64,000 bases of DNA, taken from Actinocrinis puniceicyclus (GTDB lineage Bacteria > Actinomycetota > Actinomycetes > Streptomycetales > Catenulisporaceae). The stretch spans positions 1 to 64,000 of the forward strand of contig NZ_JAGSXH010000008.1 of the NCBI RefSeq assembly GCF_018283645.1. Reading direction: 5' to 3'. The notes below the pieces were generated by a model that was not told where the DNA came from, searched no databases, and was given only the letters and a program-made list of their open reading frames with translations. Shown piece after piece: positions 46,673 to 56,242 of the stretch; the first letter of the stretch is position 1; each line of letters starts with the position of its first letter. The position numbers and the translations under genes are program-made.

Positions 46673-47971
46673 ATGCTGACACTGCACAGTGCGCCCGTCG
46701 TCGTTCCCGTCACCCGTGAGCCGATCGTGGACGGCGCCGTGCTGGTGGACGGTGACCGGATCGCGGCCGTCGGCCCGCGCGGGCGGCTCGCCGCGCAGCA
46801 TCCCGGCGCGCGGGAGCGGGTCTGGACGGGCATGCTGACCCCCGGGCTGGTCAACGCGCACGCGCACCTTCAGTACACGGACTTCGAGGAGCTCAACGCG
46901 CTCGGCGAGCCCTTCCCGGTGTGGCTGGGCCACATGGTCGCCAAGCGCTCCACCTTCGACGACGCGCTATGGCAGGAATCCGCCCGCCGCGGGCTGCACC
47001 TGATGTTCCGCAGCGGCACCACGGCCGTGGCCGACATCGTCACCGAGCCCGCGGTTCTCGGTCCGACCGCCCGCAGCGCGATCGCCGGGATCTCCTACCT
47101 GGAGGCGGTCTTCGAGGACGCGCGCAGCTGGTCGGACTCCGGCCGCGCCCGCATGCTGGCCGCGCTGGACGCCGCACCGTCCGGTCGCACCCTCGGGCTG
47201 TCGCCGCACACCCCTTACACGATCTCGACCTCGGTCTTCGTGGACTGTCTCGCCATCGCCCGCGAACGCGGGCTGCGCACCCACACGCATGTGGCCGAGT
47301 CCCCGGCCGAGGTTCAGTACGTGGCCACCGGCGGCGGTCCGTTCGCGCAGGACATGCTGCGCTTCGGCAAGGCGATGGAGCTGATCCGCGACGGAGGCAG
47401 CGGCCTGAGTCCGGTCGGGTACCTCGACAAGATCGGCGCTCTCGGCCCCGACGTGCACGCGGCGCACTGCGTGCACTGCGATGCGGCGGACCGTGACGTG
47501 CTTCGCGCCAGGGGCGTCTACGCGGCGTTGTGCGTCAGGTCGAACCGCATCCTCCAGGCCGGCGAGCCGCCGGTCGCCGAATACCTGGCCGAGGGCTCGC
47601 CGTTCGCGATCGGCACCGACTCCCTGGCCTCCAGCCCGAGTCTCGACCTGCTGGAGGAGGCCGCGACGCTGCGGGATCTCGCGCTGGTGCAGGGCTACAC
47701 CGAACCGGACCTCGACCGGCGGATCGTCGAGGCCGCCACGCTCGGCGGCGCGGCGGCCATGAGCCTGTCGGACGTCGGGCGGCTCGAGGAGGGCGCCCGC
47801 GCGGACCTCGCGGTGTTCGAGGTTCCGGCGCTCGAAGCCGTGGCGGGCGCCGACCCGCGCCAGGTCTACTCGGCACTGCTGGACGCCGCAGCCGCCAAGA
47901 CGCACCGCTGCCTCGCGACCGTGCTCGGCGGCACGATCGTGCACCGCGCAATGCCCGGCTCGTCCGATTAG
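46673..47971 (+). CDS. mqnX: Amidohydrolase, probable aminodeoxyfutalosine deaminase
   Basis: 432 aa. Amidohydrolase fold with metal ligands in LVNAHAHLQ (His63, His65), HTHVAE (204-209), AHCVHCD and GTDSLASS (Asp316). This is the pattern of the MqnX/chlorohydrolase-adenosine deaminase-like group. In context it would deaminate aminodeoxyfutalosine to futalosine. Related guanine or S-adenosylhomocysteine deaminases share the motifs, so the assignment rests partly on position between mqnC and menG. Converges with menG 14 bases later. Confidence 0.75.
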   Translation: MLTLHSAPVVVPVTREPIVDGAVLVDGDRIAAVGPRGRLAAQHPGARERVWTGMLTPGLVNAHAHLQYTDFEELNALGEPFPVWLGHMVAKRSTFDDALWQESARRGLHLMFRSGTTAVADIVTEPAVLGPTARSAIAGISYLEAVFEDARSWSDSGRARMLAALDAAPSGRTLGLSPHTPYTISTSVFVDCLAIARERGLRTHTHVAESPAEVQYVATGGGPFAQDMLRFGKAMELIRDGGSGLSPVGYLDKIGALGPDVHAAHCVHCDAADRDVLRARGVYAALCVRSNRILQAGEPPVAEYLAEGSPFAIGTDSLASSPSLDLLEEAATLRDLALVQGYTEPDLDRRIVEAATLGGAAAMSLSDVGRLEEGARADLAVFEVPALEAVAGADPRQVYSALLDAAAAKTHRCLATVLGGTIVHRAMPGSSD

Positions 47972-47985
47972 GGCCGATGCTCGGG

Positions 47986-48675
47986 TCAGGCGCGGGCGCG
48001 GTGCAGGGCGACGATGCCGCCGGTCAGGTTGCGCCAGGCCACACCTGACCACCCGGAAGCGCGGATGAGCGTCCCGAGCCCCTTCTGGTCGGGCCAGGCG
48101 CGGATCGATTCGGCGAGGTAGATGTACGCATCCGGATTCGACGCGACCCGCTGCGCGATCGCCGGGAGTGCCCGCATCAGGTACTCGATGTAAACCGTGC
48201 GCAACGGCCCGTTGGTCGGATGTGAGAACTCGCACACCACCAGGCGCCCGCCCGGCTTGGTCACCCGGCGCAGTTCGCGCAGCGCGGCCGTCGTGTCGGT
48301 GATGTTGCGCAGCCCGAAGGAGATCGTCACCGCGTCGAAGGCGCCGTCGCGGAACGGCAGCCGCAGCGCGTCGCCGGCGATGAAGGCCGTCTGCGGATTG
48401 CGCTGCCGGCCGACCCCCAGCATGCCGAGGGAGAAATCACAGGCCACCACGGACGCCCCGGCCTGCTGGAACGGAATCGACGAGGTGCCGGTCCCGGCAG
48501 CGAGATCGAGGACTCGCTCGCCCGGATGCGCGTCGACCGCCGCTGCCACCGCTTGCCGCCAAGCGCGCGTCTGACCCATCGACAGCACGTCGTTCGTCAG
48601 GTCGTACCGGTCCGCCACACCGTCGAACATCGCGGCGACTTCGTGCGGTTCCTTGTCCAGGAAGGCTCTGCTCAT
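47986..48675 (-). CDS. menG: Demethylmenaquinone methyltransferase
   Basis: 229 aa class I SAM-dependent methyltransferase of the UbiE/MenG family. [19 protein letters not shown] is the family signature, [10 protein letters not shown] (55-64) the SAM loop, and [10 protein letters not shown] the second signature. It performs the last ring methylation of menaquinone. The ATG at 48675 has no ribosome binding site but has a -10-like box 6 bases upstream on its strand. Confidence 0.93.
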   Translation of the reverse strand: MSRAFLDKEPHEVAAMFDGVADRYDLTNDVLSMGQTRAWRQAVAAAVDAHPGERVLDLAAGTGTSSIPFQQAGASVVACDFSLGMLGVGRQRNPQTAFIAGDALRLPFRDGAFDAVTISFGLRNITDTTAALRELRRVTKPGGRLVVCEFSHPTNGPLRTVYIEYLMRALPAIAQRVASNPDAYIYLAESIRAWPDQKGLGTLIRASGWSGVAWRNLTGGIVALHRARA

Positions 48676-48681
48676 GGACCT

Positions 48682-48687
48682 ATCCTG
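48682..48687 (-). promoter_or_regulatory. -10-like box of menG (leaderless)
   Basis: On the minus strand CAGGAT ends 6 bases before the ATG at 48675. It lies only 18 bases from the opposing box at 48705. Confidence 0.5.
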
Positions 48688-48704
48688 GCACCTTCGAAAG
48701 AAAG

Positions 48705-48710
48705 TAGGAC
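48705..48710 (+). promoter_or_regulatory. -10-like box of dimethylformamidase-like gene
   Basis: TAGGAC ends 7 bases before the GTG at 48718; it faces the menG box, so the two divergent promoters must overlap. Confidence 0.45.
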
Positions 48711-48717
48711 GCAGGCG

Positions 48718-50349
48718 GTGTCTTTCCAGCGTCACTCGGAAGAGTGTCACACCGACCGCCCCGGGACTCGCCGGGGACTGCTGCGGGCACTCGCGTCCGC
48801 GGCCGGGCTCGGGCTGGCCCTGACCGCGGCGACCGCGTGCAGCGGCGCCGGCGGCGCTCCTGCCACGGCGGGCTCGGCCGGGGGCAACGCGACGGCCGCC
48901 GCCTCGCCGTCGCCCAGCCTGAGCGACGTCGCGGCGGAGAACGCCAAGCCCGGCACGACGGCCTGGAACATCCCGGCCGGTGCTGTCGGCCCGCAGAACG
49001 CCATCCAGGGCTACACGGACCAGGCATCGGTGACGCCGGGCCAGTCTTTCAAGCTCTTCGTCTCCACCACTGCGCCCGCGTTCACCGCGACCGCGTACCG
49101 CATCGGTTACTACAGGGGCACGAACGGACGCCAGATCTGGCAGTCCTCGAGCACTCCCGGCAAGCTACAGACCGCGCAGAGCATCACGCCATCCACACAC
49201 ACCGTCGAGTGTGAGTGGTCGCCATCGCTGACCGTCTCCACCGCGTCATGGCCGCCCGGCGATTACTTGATCAAACTCGTCGCCTCGAACGGTCACGGTC
49301 AGCGATACGTACCGCTCACCGTGCGCTCCACGGATACGGCCGGGAAGATCGTCCTCGTCGCGGGAATCACGACCTGGCAGGCGTACAACGCCTGGGGCGG
49401 TTACTCGCTCTACCACGGGCTGACCGGCTCCGGGGACCGCGCGCGCGCCGTCTCCTTCGACCGGCCCTACCTCGATCCGGACGAGGAGGCGGGCGACGGC
49501 CTCTTCTTCCCCTTCGACCAGGGGCTGGTGACCTTCGCCGAGGAACACGACCTGCCGGTCGCCTACGCGACCGATCTCGAACTGGAGACCGATCCCGCCC
49601 TGTTCGCACACGCCGCCGCGATCGTCACCGACGGGCACGACGAGTACTACTCGGCCGCAATGCGCCAAACCCTCACCGCGGCGCGCGGCGCGGGGACGAA
49701 CCTCGCGTTCCTCGGCGCGAACGCGATCTTCCGGCACGTCCGCTGGGGCTCGACCCGGGTCGGAGCGGATCGCCTGATCATCTGCTACAAGGACGCCGCC
49801 TCCGATCCGATGTTCTCGACGGACAAGACGCAGACCACGCAAGACTGGCGGGACGGACCCGACCCGCGCCCTGAGAACGTCCTGACCGGCGCGTACTACC
49901 AGTGCAACCCGGTCGACGCGCCGTATGTCGTCTACGACCCGGCGAACTGGATCTTCGCCGGGACGGGTGTGAGCAAGGGCACACGCTTCCCCGGTCTGGT
50001 CGGACCCGAGTACGACCGCGTCGTCGACATCCCGACCACGCCGCACCCGATCGAGGTGCTCAGCCACTCTCCGCTGACGTGCGACGGTCACAGCGGTTAT
50101 CAGGAGTCGGCGTATTACACGACGTCCTCCGGCGCAGGGGTCTTCGATGCGGGCACCATGCGCTGGGTGTGCGCGCTCGGCAATCGCTGCGCATCGCACC
50201 TGAACGAGGCCGGTCGTGCCTTCGTACGCACCGCGACGCTCAATCTCCTCACCGCCTACGCGCAGGGACCGGCAGGCAAGATCCACGCTGCTCACGACAA
50301 CACCGCCGCCGACGGTGTACCGCACTCCGGTGGGCCGGGTATCGACTGA
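48718..50349 (+). CDS. Secreted N,N-dimethylformamidase beta subunit-like protein
   Basis: 543 aa. A twin-arginine-like N-terminus (TRRGLLRAL) with a hydrophobic stretch ending near ATACSG is an export signal and possibly a lipoprotein anchor, though the lipobox is weak. Next is a beta-sandwich region with [19 protein letters not shown], then the dimethylformamidase C-terminal-like domain ([54 protein letters not shown]). These domains occur in many exported proteins of unknown substrate. It is divergent from menG. Confidence 0.75.
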   Translation: MSFQRHSEECHTDRPGTRRGLLRALASAAGLGLALTAATACSGAGGAPATAGSAGGNATAAASPSPSLSDVAAENAKPGTTAWNIPAGAVGPQNAIQGYTDQASVTPGQSFKLFVSTTAPAFTATAYRIGYYRGTNGRQIWQSSSTPGKLQTAQSITPSTHTVECEWSPSLTVSTASWPPGDYLIKLVASNGHGQRYVPLTVRSTDTAGKIVLVAGITTWQAYNAWGGYSLYHGLTGSGDRARAVSFDRPYLDPDEEAGDGLFFPFDQGLVTFAEEHDLPVAYATDLELETDPALFAHAAAIVTDGHDEYYSAAMRQTLTAARGAGTNLAFLGANAIFRHVRWGSTRVGADRLIICYKDAASDPMFSTDKTQTTQDWRDGPDPRPENVLTGAYYQCNPVDAPYVVYDPANWIFAGTGVSKGTRFPGLVGPEYDRVVDIPTTPHPIEVLSHSPLTCDGHSGYQESAYYTTSSGAGVFDAGTMRWVCALGNRCASHLNEAGRAFVRTATLNLLTAYAQGPAGKIHAAHDNTAADGVPHSGGPGID

Positions 50350-50413
50350 TCATCGCGCGTTCTCCGCTGATCGCAGACGGGCCGGTGCGCGCCATCGCGT
50401 CACCGGCTCTGTC

Positions 50414-50419
50414 TAGACT
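50414..50419 (+). promoter_or_regulatory. -10 box of geranylgeranyl reductase-family gene (leaderless)
   Basis: TAGACT ends 6 bases before the GTG at 50426; no ribosome binding site. Confidence 0.55.
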
Positions 50420-50425
50420 GCTTCC

Positions 50426-51730
50426 GTGCCGACTGAACACGCCGCCGCGCAGGACCGCGCCGCCTCCGAGAACAACGCCGACGCGATCGTCGTCGGCGCC
50501 GGGCCGGCCGGAGCGGCCACGGCCTACCACCTCGCCCAGACCGGGCTCGATGTGCTGTTGCTGGAGAAGACCGAGTTCCCGCGCGAGAAGATCTGCGGCG
50601 ACGGCCTGACCCCGCGCGCGGTCACCCAGTTGATCCGCATGGGCATCGACACCTCGCCGGAAGCCGGTTGGCTGCACAACAAGGGCCTGCGCATCATCGG
50701 CGGGGGCCGGCGCCTGGAGCTGGAGTGGCCGGAGCTGGCCTCGCACCCGAACTACGGTCTGGTACGCCCGCGCTCGGACTTCGACGAACTGCTGGCCCGC
50801 CAGGCGCAGAAGGCCGGAGCGCGGCTGCTGGAGCAGTGCAACGTCACCGGCCCGATCCGGGACGAGCGCACCTCGCGGATCGTCGGGGTGACCGCGAAGC
50901 TCGGTTCGCAGAAGCGGGAGACGGTGTTCCGCGCGCCGATCGTCGTCGCCGCGGACGGCAACTCCACGCGGCTGTCCATCGCGATGGGCCTGCACAAGAG
51001 GGACGACCGGCCGATGGGCGTGGCGTACCGGGCTTATTACCGCAACCCGCGGCACAACGACGACTGGCTTGAATCCTGGCTCGAGCTGCGGGACGCCGAG
51101 CACCCCGACCTGCTGCTGCCCGGTTACGGCTGGATCTTCGGCATGGGTGACGGCACGTCCAACATCGGCCTGGGCATCCTCAACACCTCGACCGCGTTCG
51201 GCAGCGTGGACTATCGCGACATGATGCGCCGCTGGCTGGCCACGACCCCGCCGGAGTGGGAGCTGACCGAGGAGAACCGCACCGGCCCCATCCGCGGCGC
51301 GGCGTTGCCGATGGGCTTCAACCGCAAGCCGCACTACACCCGCGGCCTGCTGCTGGTCGGCGACGCGGGCGGCATGGTCAACCCGTTCAACGGCGAGGGC
51401 ATCGCGTACGCGATGGAGTCCGGGGAGATCGCGGCGAAGGTCATCGCGCAGGCCCATTCGCGCCGGACCGCCTATGACAGGGAACTGGCACTGTCCGACT
51501 ATCCCAAGGTGCTGAGCCAGACCTACGGCGGTTACTACACGCTCGGCCGGCTGTTCGTGGGCCTGATCGGCAATCCGAAGGTCATGCGCGTGGCCACGCA
51601 GCGCGGTCTGTCCCACGCGATGCTGATGCGGTTCACGCTCAAGCTGCTGGCGAACCTGACCGACCCGCGCGGCGGCGACGTGATGGACCGGATCATCAAC
51701 GGCCTGAGCAAGGTCACACCCAGCGCATAG
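50426..51730 (+). CDS. Geranylgeranyl reductase-family FAD oxidoreductase (menaquinone side-chain reductase-like)
   Basis: 434 aa. FAD loop IVVGAGPAGAATAYHLA (GxGxxG at 24-29), the family motif REKICGDGLTPRAV, the second FAD site GLLLVGDAGGMVNPFNGEGI, and YGWIFGMGDG. The family reduces isoprenoid double bonds; actinobacterial homologues partly saturate the menaquinone tail (MenJ). Its place between the mqn genes and the nuo operon fits that role. Confidence 0.87.
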   Translation: MPTEHAAAQDRAASENNADAIVVGAGPAGAATAYHLAQTGLDVLLLEKTEFPREKICGDGLTPRAVTQLIRMGIDTSPEAGWLHNKGLRIIGGGRRLELEWPELASHPNYGLVRPRSDFDELLARQAQKAGARLLEQCNVTGPIRDERTSRIVGVTAKLGSQKRETVFRAPIVVAADGNSTRLSIAMGLHKRDDRPMGVAYRAYYRNPRHNDDWLESWLELRDAEHPDLLLPGYGWIFGMGDGTSNIGLGILNTSTAFGSVDYRDMMRRWLATTPPEWELTEENRTGPIRGAALPMGFNRKPHYTRGLLLVGDAGGMVNPFNGEGIAYAMESGEIAAKVIAQAHSRRTAYDRELALSDYPKVLSQTYGGYYTLGRLFVGLIGNPKVMRVATQRGLSHAMLMRFTLKLLANLTDPRGGDVMDRIINGLSKVTPSA

Positions 51731-51941
51731 CGGTGTGGATCCGCGCGCCGCGCTCCGGACGCCATCCGCGTGCCAGTCCGCAGGGTCCGCGCGCTGTCCA
51801 GCACTACCGACACGCGGTGCTGCCGACGGGGTGGGCTGGCTGACTTGTGACGGATCCGGCCGCTAGGATTGATCGTGTTCTCGGCAGTGAAGAGTCGTCA
51901 ATCCGAGCGGGCGGCCCACGAACAACCAGGGAGGCAGCGTC

Positions 51942-52579
51942 ATGGCGTACTCGACCCAAATGGCCGCAGCGCTGTCCGGTGCAACCAGGGCCAGATCCGC
52001 AGTTGGCGACAGGACCGTGGCTCCGGCCCCTTTCTTCACCCCGAGCTGGGAATAAAGCCTCGTGCGCTCTACTCGTTTCGGGACATACTCGCGCTGCGTG
52101 CGTTCGCCCGGCTGCGTGAAGAATTCTCGCTCCAAGCCCTGCGCCGCGCGGTGGGTAATCTCCGTGAACTAGGTGAGATCGATCACCTGTCCGCATACAG
52201 TCTCGTCGCGGAGGGCAAGTCGATCGTCTTGTACGAGGATGACGAGCATGGCACTGATCTGCTGAAGACGCCTGGTCAACGGGTAGTCGCGACCCTCGCG
52301 GACATCATGGCGCCCTTTACTCCGCGTCCGGGCGTGATCGTTCCTCACCTGCTGCACCCATATGACCACGTCTCACTGGACCCGGAGACACAGGGTGGAC
52401 AACCCGTGATCACTGGAACTCGGGTCCCGAGCGAGGAAGTCGCCGCCTTGTTGCGCGACGGCGTCCCGGCCGAAAAGATCGCCGAATACTATCCGTCGGT
52501 CAATGCCGAAGCCGCGCGGGATGCCGAACGCTTCGCCCGATACGTCGGCAGCTACTCCACCGGAAGTCGTGCTGCTTGA
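51942..52579 (+). pseudogene. DUF433 antitoxin-like gene with frameshift
   Basis: The ATG at 51942 has a strong GGGAGG and reads MAYSTQMAAALSGAT in one frame. The rest, QGQIRSWRQDRGSGP through the DUF433 domain (QPVITGTRVPSEEVAALLRD) to the stop at 52579, is in another frame. Family members read GAT-x-GQI without a break. One missing G in the GGG run at 51988-51990 restores a continuous protein of 212 residues with an N-terminal MerR-like helix-turn-helix and a C-terminal DUF433 domain. Probably an inactivated antitoxin; a sequencing error or programmed frameshift is possible. Confidence 0.78.
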
Positions 52580-52620
52580 TGTGGGTCCTCGTCGATGAGA
52601 ACTCCGCCTGGCGTCCCTAA
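52579..52620 (+). pseudogene. Truncated PIN-like toxin stub behind DUF433 gene
   Basis: An ATG overlapping the DUF433 stop by one base begins MWVLVDENSAWRP and stops after 13 codons. VLVDEN is the opening of DUF5615/PIN-like toxins that normally follow DUF433 antitoxins. The rest of the toxin is not found in any frame downstream, so this appears to be the remnant of a deleted partner. Confidence 0.5.
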
Positions 52621-52852
52621 GCGTGCACCCTGATCGTCATGAGCGGGACACGCGGGCTTGGCTGTGACGACGACACCCGGCCGTTTGTGAGCAGCCGTGC
52701 GCGCGAGTGCACAAGCGCCCACCGTGATCGGCTTCTACCTGACGTAGAGCTTCGAATCAAGTCGGACGTCCGGATCCTGAGAGGACTTTCGCCTCTTACA
52801 TCCGGCGGTCCACGCGTTCGCGAACACGTTCCACGGCGGTGTCACGGGCCCG

Positions 52853-52868
52853 TGTGAAGATCGTCACA
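52853..52868 (+). promoter_or_regulatory. CRP/Rex-like palindrome upstream of nuoA
   Basis: TGTGAAGATCGTCACA matches the CRP-family consensus TGTGA-N6-TCACA at all ten positions. Read with one more base each side it also matches the Rex operator TTGTGAA-N4-TTCACAA at 12 of 14 positions. Rex is known to control nuo in Streptomyces, which favours a redox regulator; CRP is the alternative. Confidence 0.6.
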
Positions 52869-52917
52869 AGCCTGTCTCAACGACCAACTGACTTGTCCAA
52901 ATGCGCCCTGACCTGGG

Positions 52918-52933
52918 CGTGATTGAGATCACA
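52918..52933 (+). promoter_or_regulatory. Second CRP-like palindrome upstream of nuoA
   Basis: CGTGATTGAGATCACA matches TGTGA-N6-TCACA at nine of ten positions and contains the perfect repeat GTGAT-TGAG-ATCAC. It is centred 65 bp after the first site and about 44 bp before the start expected from TAGGTT at 52958, near a classic activator position. Confidence 0.5.
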
Positions 52934-53170
52934 CAGCGCGTGGGGCCAGGCAAGAGCTAGGTTACGGATCAACGGGCCGCCTAAAGGGGGCCCCGTGGCG
53001 AGTATCACATCGCCCAGGCCGTAGGATTGCCGTCGATCGGCAGTACCGACGGCCGATTCCGCCCCCGGCTTGTGAACGGCTTCACGAGGCGGGCCGGTCA
53101 GGGGGCGGCTGCCACCCGTCGACGAGGACGCCGGCGGACTACGACTAGCGGCGGAAAGGTGGCGGCACGC

Positions 53171-53530
53171 GTGGACACGTACGTGCCGATCCTGGCCCTG
53201 GGCCTGATCGCGGCGGCGTTCGCGATCTTCTCGGTGGTCATCGGCTCGCTTACCGGTCCGAAACGGTACAACCGGGCCAAGCTCGACAGCTACGAGTGCG
53301 GCATCGAGCCGACCCCGCAGCCGGTCGGCGGCGGTCGGTTCCCGGTCAAGTACTACCTGACCGCGATGCTCTTCATCGTCTTCGACATCGAGATCGTCTT
53401 CCTCTACCCGTGGGCCGTCGCCTTCGACGCGCTCGGCTGGTTCGGGCTCGCGGAGATGGTCCTGTTCGTCCTAACCGTCCTGGTCGCTTACGCCTACGTG
53501 TGGCGGCGCGGCGGCCTGGACTGGGACTGA
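53171..53530 (+). CDS. nuoA: NADH-quinone oxidoreductase subunit A
   Basis: 119 aa, three membrane spans. The conserved loop [22 protein letters not shown] follows span 1; [16 protein letters not shown] is the acidic second span. Part of the membrane arm at the quinone-site junction. First gene of the complex I operon. The GTG at 53171 follows AAGGTGG. A gap of 11 bases separates it from nuoB. Confidence 0.96.
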   Translation: MDTYVPILALGLIAAAFAIFSVVIGSLTGPKRYNRAKLDSYECGIEPTPQPVGGGRFPVKYYLTAMLFIVFDIEIVFLYPWAVAFDALGWFGLAEMVLFVLTVLVAYAYVWRRGGLDWD

Positions 53531-53541
53531 AAGGTTCTGCG

Positions 53542-54096
53542 ATGGGCCTAGAGGAGAAGCTCCCGAGCGGGTTCATGCTCTCCACGGTGGAGGGACTGGC
53601 CGGGTACATGCGCAAGGGCTCGCTGTGGCCCGCCACCTTCGGGCTGGCCTGCTGCGCGATCGAGATGATGGCCACCGGGGCCGGTCGCTACGACCTGGCC
53701 CGCTTCGGCATGGAGGTCTTCCGGGCATCGCCGCGTCAGGCCGACCTGATGATCGTGGCCGGCCGGGTGAGCCAGAAGATGGCCCCGGTGCTGCGCCAGA
53801 TCTACGACCAGATGCCCAACCCCAAGTGGGTGATCGCCATGGGCGTGTGCGCATCCTCCGGCGGGATGTTCAACAACTACGCGATCGTGCAGGGCGTCGA
53901 CCACGTCGTGCCGGTGGACATCTACCTGCCCGGCTGCCCGCCGCGGCCGGAGATGCTGATGGACGCGATCATCAAGCTGCACGCCGAGATCCAGGCCATG
54001 CCGCTGGGCGTGGACCGGGAGAAGGCGGCGCGCGCGGCGGAGCAGGCCGCGCTCAAGGCACTGCCCACCATCGAGATGAAGGGGCTGCTGGCGTGA
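53542..54096 (+). CDS. nuoB: NADH-quinone oxidoreductase subunit B
   Basis: 184 aa. Ligands of the terminal cluster N2 are Cys37, Cys38 ([11 protein letters not shown]), Cys103 ([11 protein letters not shown]) and Cys132 (LPGCPPRPE). It passes electrons to menaquinone at the interface with NuoD. AAAGG upstream; the stop overlaps nuoC by 4 nt. Confidence 0.97.
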   Translation: MGLEEKLPSGFMLSTVEGLAGYMRKGSLWPATFGLACCAIEMMATGAGRYDLARFGMEVFRASPRQADLMIVAGRVSQKMAPVLRQIYDQMPNPKWVIAMGVCASSGGMFNNYAIVQGVDHVVPVDIYLPGCPPRPEMLMDAIIKLHAEIQAMPLGVDREKAARAAEQAALKALPTIEMKGLLA

Positions 54097-54839
54097 GCGG
54101 CGAAGAAGCGGCCGTCGAGAAGCCGCAGCCGCTGGCCGTGCAGGAGGCTGAGATCGTCGCGGTCCGCAAGGGCATGTTCCCGAGCGGCGGCGCCGGTTTC
54201 CGCAGCGGTGGCGGCGACACCTCCGGCTACGGCCGGCTGGAGCGCAGGATCGAACTGCCTGGACAGTCCCCGCGGCCGTACGGCCCGGGGGACTCGTACG
54301 GAGCCTTCGACGAGATCGAGAACGAGCTCTTCGGCGCGCTCGACGAGCAGGGCTTGGCCCCCGAACTCGCCATCGAGCGCGTGGTGGTGCATCGCGGCCA
54401 GATCACCTTCCAGGTCCGGCGCGAACACCTGGTGCAGGTGGCACGGACGCTGCGCGACGACCCGGCGCTGAGATTCGAGCTGTGCCTCGGCGTGTCCGGC
54501 GTGCACTTCCCGTACGAGACCGGGCGCGAACTGCACGTGCTGGTGCCGCTGATGTCGATCACGCACAACCGGCGCATCCACCTGGAGACCACCTGTCCCG
54601 ACAGCGACCCGCACATGCCGTCGCTGTACAGCGTGTACCCGGCCGTGGACTGGCACGAGCGCGAGACCTGGGACATGTTCGGGATCGTCTTCGACGGCCA
54701 CCCGTCGCTGACCCGGATCCTGATGCCGGACGACTGGCCCGGGCACCCGCAGCGCAAGGACTATCCGCTCGGCGGCATCCCGGTCGAGTTCAAGGGCGCC
54801 CAGATCCCGGCGCCGGACCAGCGGAGGTCGTACCAGTGA
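54093..54839 (+). CDS. nuoC: NADH-quinone oxidoreductase subunit C
   Basis: 248 aa. A Gly-rich N-terminal extension of about 75 residues precedes the 30-kDa subunit domain, with [20 protein letters not shown] and [20 protein letters not shown] as signatures. A structural subunit of the connecting module, separate from NuoD here (fused in E. coli). GTGA overlap with nuoB and with nuoD. Confidence 0.96.
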   Translation: MSGEEAAVEKPQPLAVQEAEIVAVRKGMFPSGGAGFRSGGGDTSGYGRLERRIELPGQSPRPYGPGDSYGAFDEIENELFGALDEQGLAPELAIERVVVHRGQITFQVRREHLVQVARTLRDDPALRFELCLGVSGVHFPYETGRELHVLVPLMSITHNRRIHLETTCPDSDPHMPSLYSVYPAVDWHERETWDMFGIVFDGHPSLTRILMPDDWPGHPQRKDYPLGGIPVEFKGAQIPAPDQRRSYQ

Positions 54840-56242
54840 CCATTCACGCGGAGAGGGCGGCCGGCGACATGTCAGACGCCTCCAAGCCGGACGCGGGCGC
54901 ACCGCCCACGACCGAGGAACTGCACGGCGACCCCTACGGCTCCGGAGACGAGCACGGCGGCCGGGTCTTCACCGTCAACGGCGGGGACTGGGACGAGATC
55001 GCCGAATCGCTCGGCGAGGCGCCCGAGGAGCGCATCGTCGTCAACATGGGCCCGCAGCACCCGTCCACGCACGGGGTGCTGCGGCTGATCCTCGAACTCG
55101 AAGGCGAGACGGTCACCGAGACCCGCGTCGGCATCGGTTACCTGCACACCGGCATCGAGAAGAACCTCGAATACCGCAACTGGACTCAGGGCACGACGTT
55201 CGTCACGCGGATGGACTACCTGACCCCGTTCTTCCAGGAGGCGGCCTACTGCCTCGCGGTGGAGAAGCTGCTGGACATCGAGGAGCAGGTCCCGGACCGC
55301 GCCAGCGTCGTGCGGGTCATGCTGATGGAGCTCAACCGGATCTCCTCGCACCTGGTGGCGATCGCCACCGGCGGCATGGAGATGGGCGCGCTGTCCGTGA
55401 TGATCTTCGGTTTCCGCGAGCGGGAACTGGTGCTCGACATCTTCGAGATGATCACCGGCCTGCGGATGAACCACGCGTACATCCGGCCCGGCGGGCTGGC
55501 CCAGGACCTGCCGCCCGGCGCGGTGGACAAGGTGCGCGAGTTCCTGGCGCTGATGCCCAAGCGGATGAAGGACATCGCCGCGCTCTGCAACGAGAACGCG
55601 ATCTTCAAGGGCCGCACCGAGGGCGTCGGGCACCTGGACCTGACCGGGTGCATGGCGCTCGGCATCACCGGCCCGATCCTGCGGTCCACCGGCCTGCCGC
55701 ACGACCTGCGCAAGGCGCAGCCGTACTGCGGATACGAGAACTACGACTTCGAGGTCTGCACCTGGGACACCAGCGACGCCTACGGGCGTTACCGGCTGCG
55801 CATGGACGAGATCGCCGAATCGCTCAAGATCGTCGAGCAGTGTCTCGACAAGCTCAAGCCCGGACCGGTCATGGTCGAGGACAAGAAGATCGCCTGGCCC
55901 GCTCAGCTGGCCCTGGGCGGCGACGGCATGGGCAACTCGCTCGACCACATCCGGCACATCATGGGCGAATCCATGGAGGCACTGATCCACCACTTCAAGC
56001 TGGTGACCGAGGGCTTCCACGTGCCGCCCGGCCAGGCGTACGTCGCCGTCGAGTCGGCCAAGGGCGAACTGGGCTGCCACGTGGTCTCCGACGGGGGAAC
56101 CCGGCCGTACCGGGTGCACTTCCGCGACCCTTCCTTCAACAACCTCCAGGCCACGGCCGCGATGTGCGAGGGCTCCATGGTGGCCGACGTGATCGTCGCG
56201 GTCGCCTCGATCGACCCCGTCATGGGAGGGGTGGACCGGTGA
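54836..56242 (+). CDS. nuoD: NADH-quinone oxidoreductase subunit D
   Basis: 468 aa. 49-kDa-type subunit related to the [NiFe] hydrogenase large subunit: [30 protein letters not shown] (quinone-site His and Tyr region) and [11 protein letters not shown] near the end. With NuoB it forms the quinone pocket. The GTG overlaps the nuoC stop and follows GGAGGT; an internal ATG at 54869 would drop a poorly conserved leader. Confidence 0.97.
   Translation: MTIHAERAAGDMSDASKPDAGAPPTTEELHGDPYGSGDEHGGRVFTVNGGDWDEIAESLGEAPEERIVVNMGPQHPSTHGVLRLILELEGETVTETRVGIGYLHTGIEKNLEYRNWTQGTTFVTRMDYLTPFFQEAAYCLAVEKLLDIEEQVPDRASVVRVMLMELNRISSHLVAIATGGMEMGALSVMIFGFRERELVLDIFEMITGLRMNHAYIRPGGLAQDLPPGAVDKVREFLALMPKRMKDIAALCNENAIFKGRTEGVGHLDLTGCMALGITGPILRSTGLPHDLRKAQPYCGYENYDFEVCTWDTSDAYGRYRLRMDEIAESLKIVEQCLDKLKPGPVMVEDKKIAWPAQLALGGDGMGNSLDHIRHIMGESMEALIHHFKLVTEGFHVPPGQAYVAVESAKGELGCHVVSDGGTRPYRVHFRDPSFNNLQATAAMCEGSMVADVIVAVASIDPVMGGVDR

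Larger units (their letters stand above)
52621..53170. promoter_or_regulatory. nuo operon regulatory and leader region
   Basis: 550 bp without a gene. From about 52850 it holds two palindromes (next entries), candidate -10 boxes TAGGTT (52958-52963) and TAGGAT (53022-53027), and a GC hairpin near 52973-52996. An Arg-rich in-frame extension upstream of nuoA is unlikely to be translated. Before 52850 I see nothing recognisable. Confidence 0.55.

Noticed and set aside
52639-52857. A 72-codon frame between the DUF433 remnant and the nuo promoter
   Set aside because: No ribosome binding site, no family similarity and does not continue the truncated toxin.
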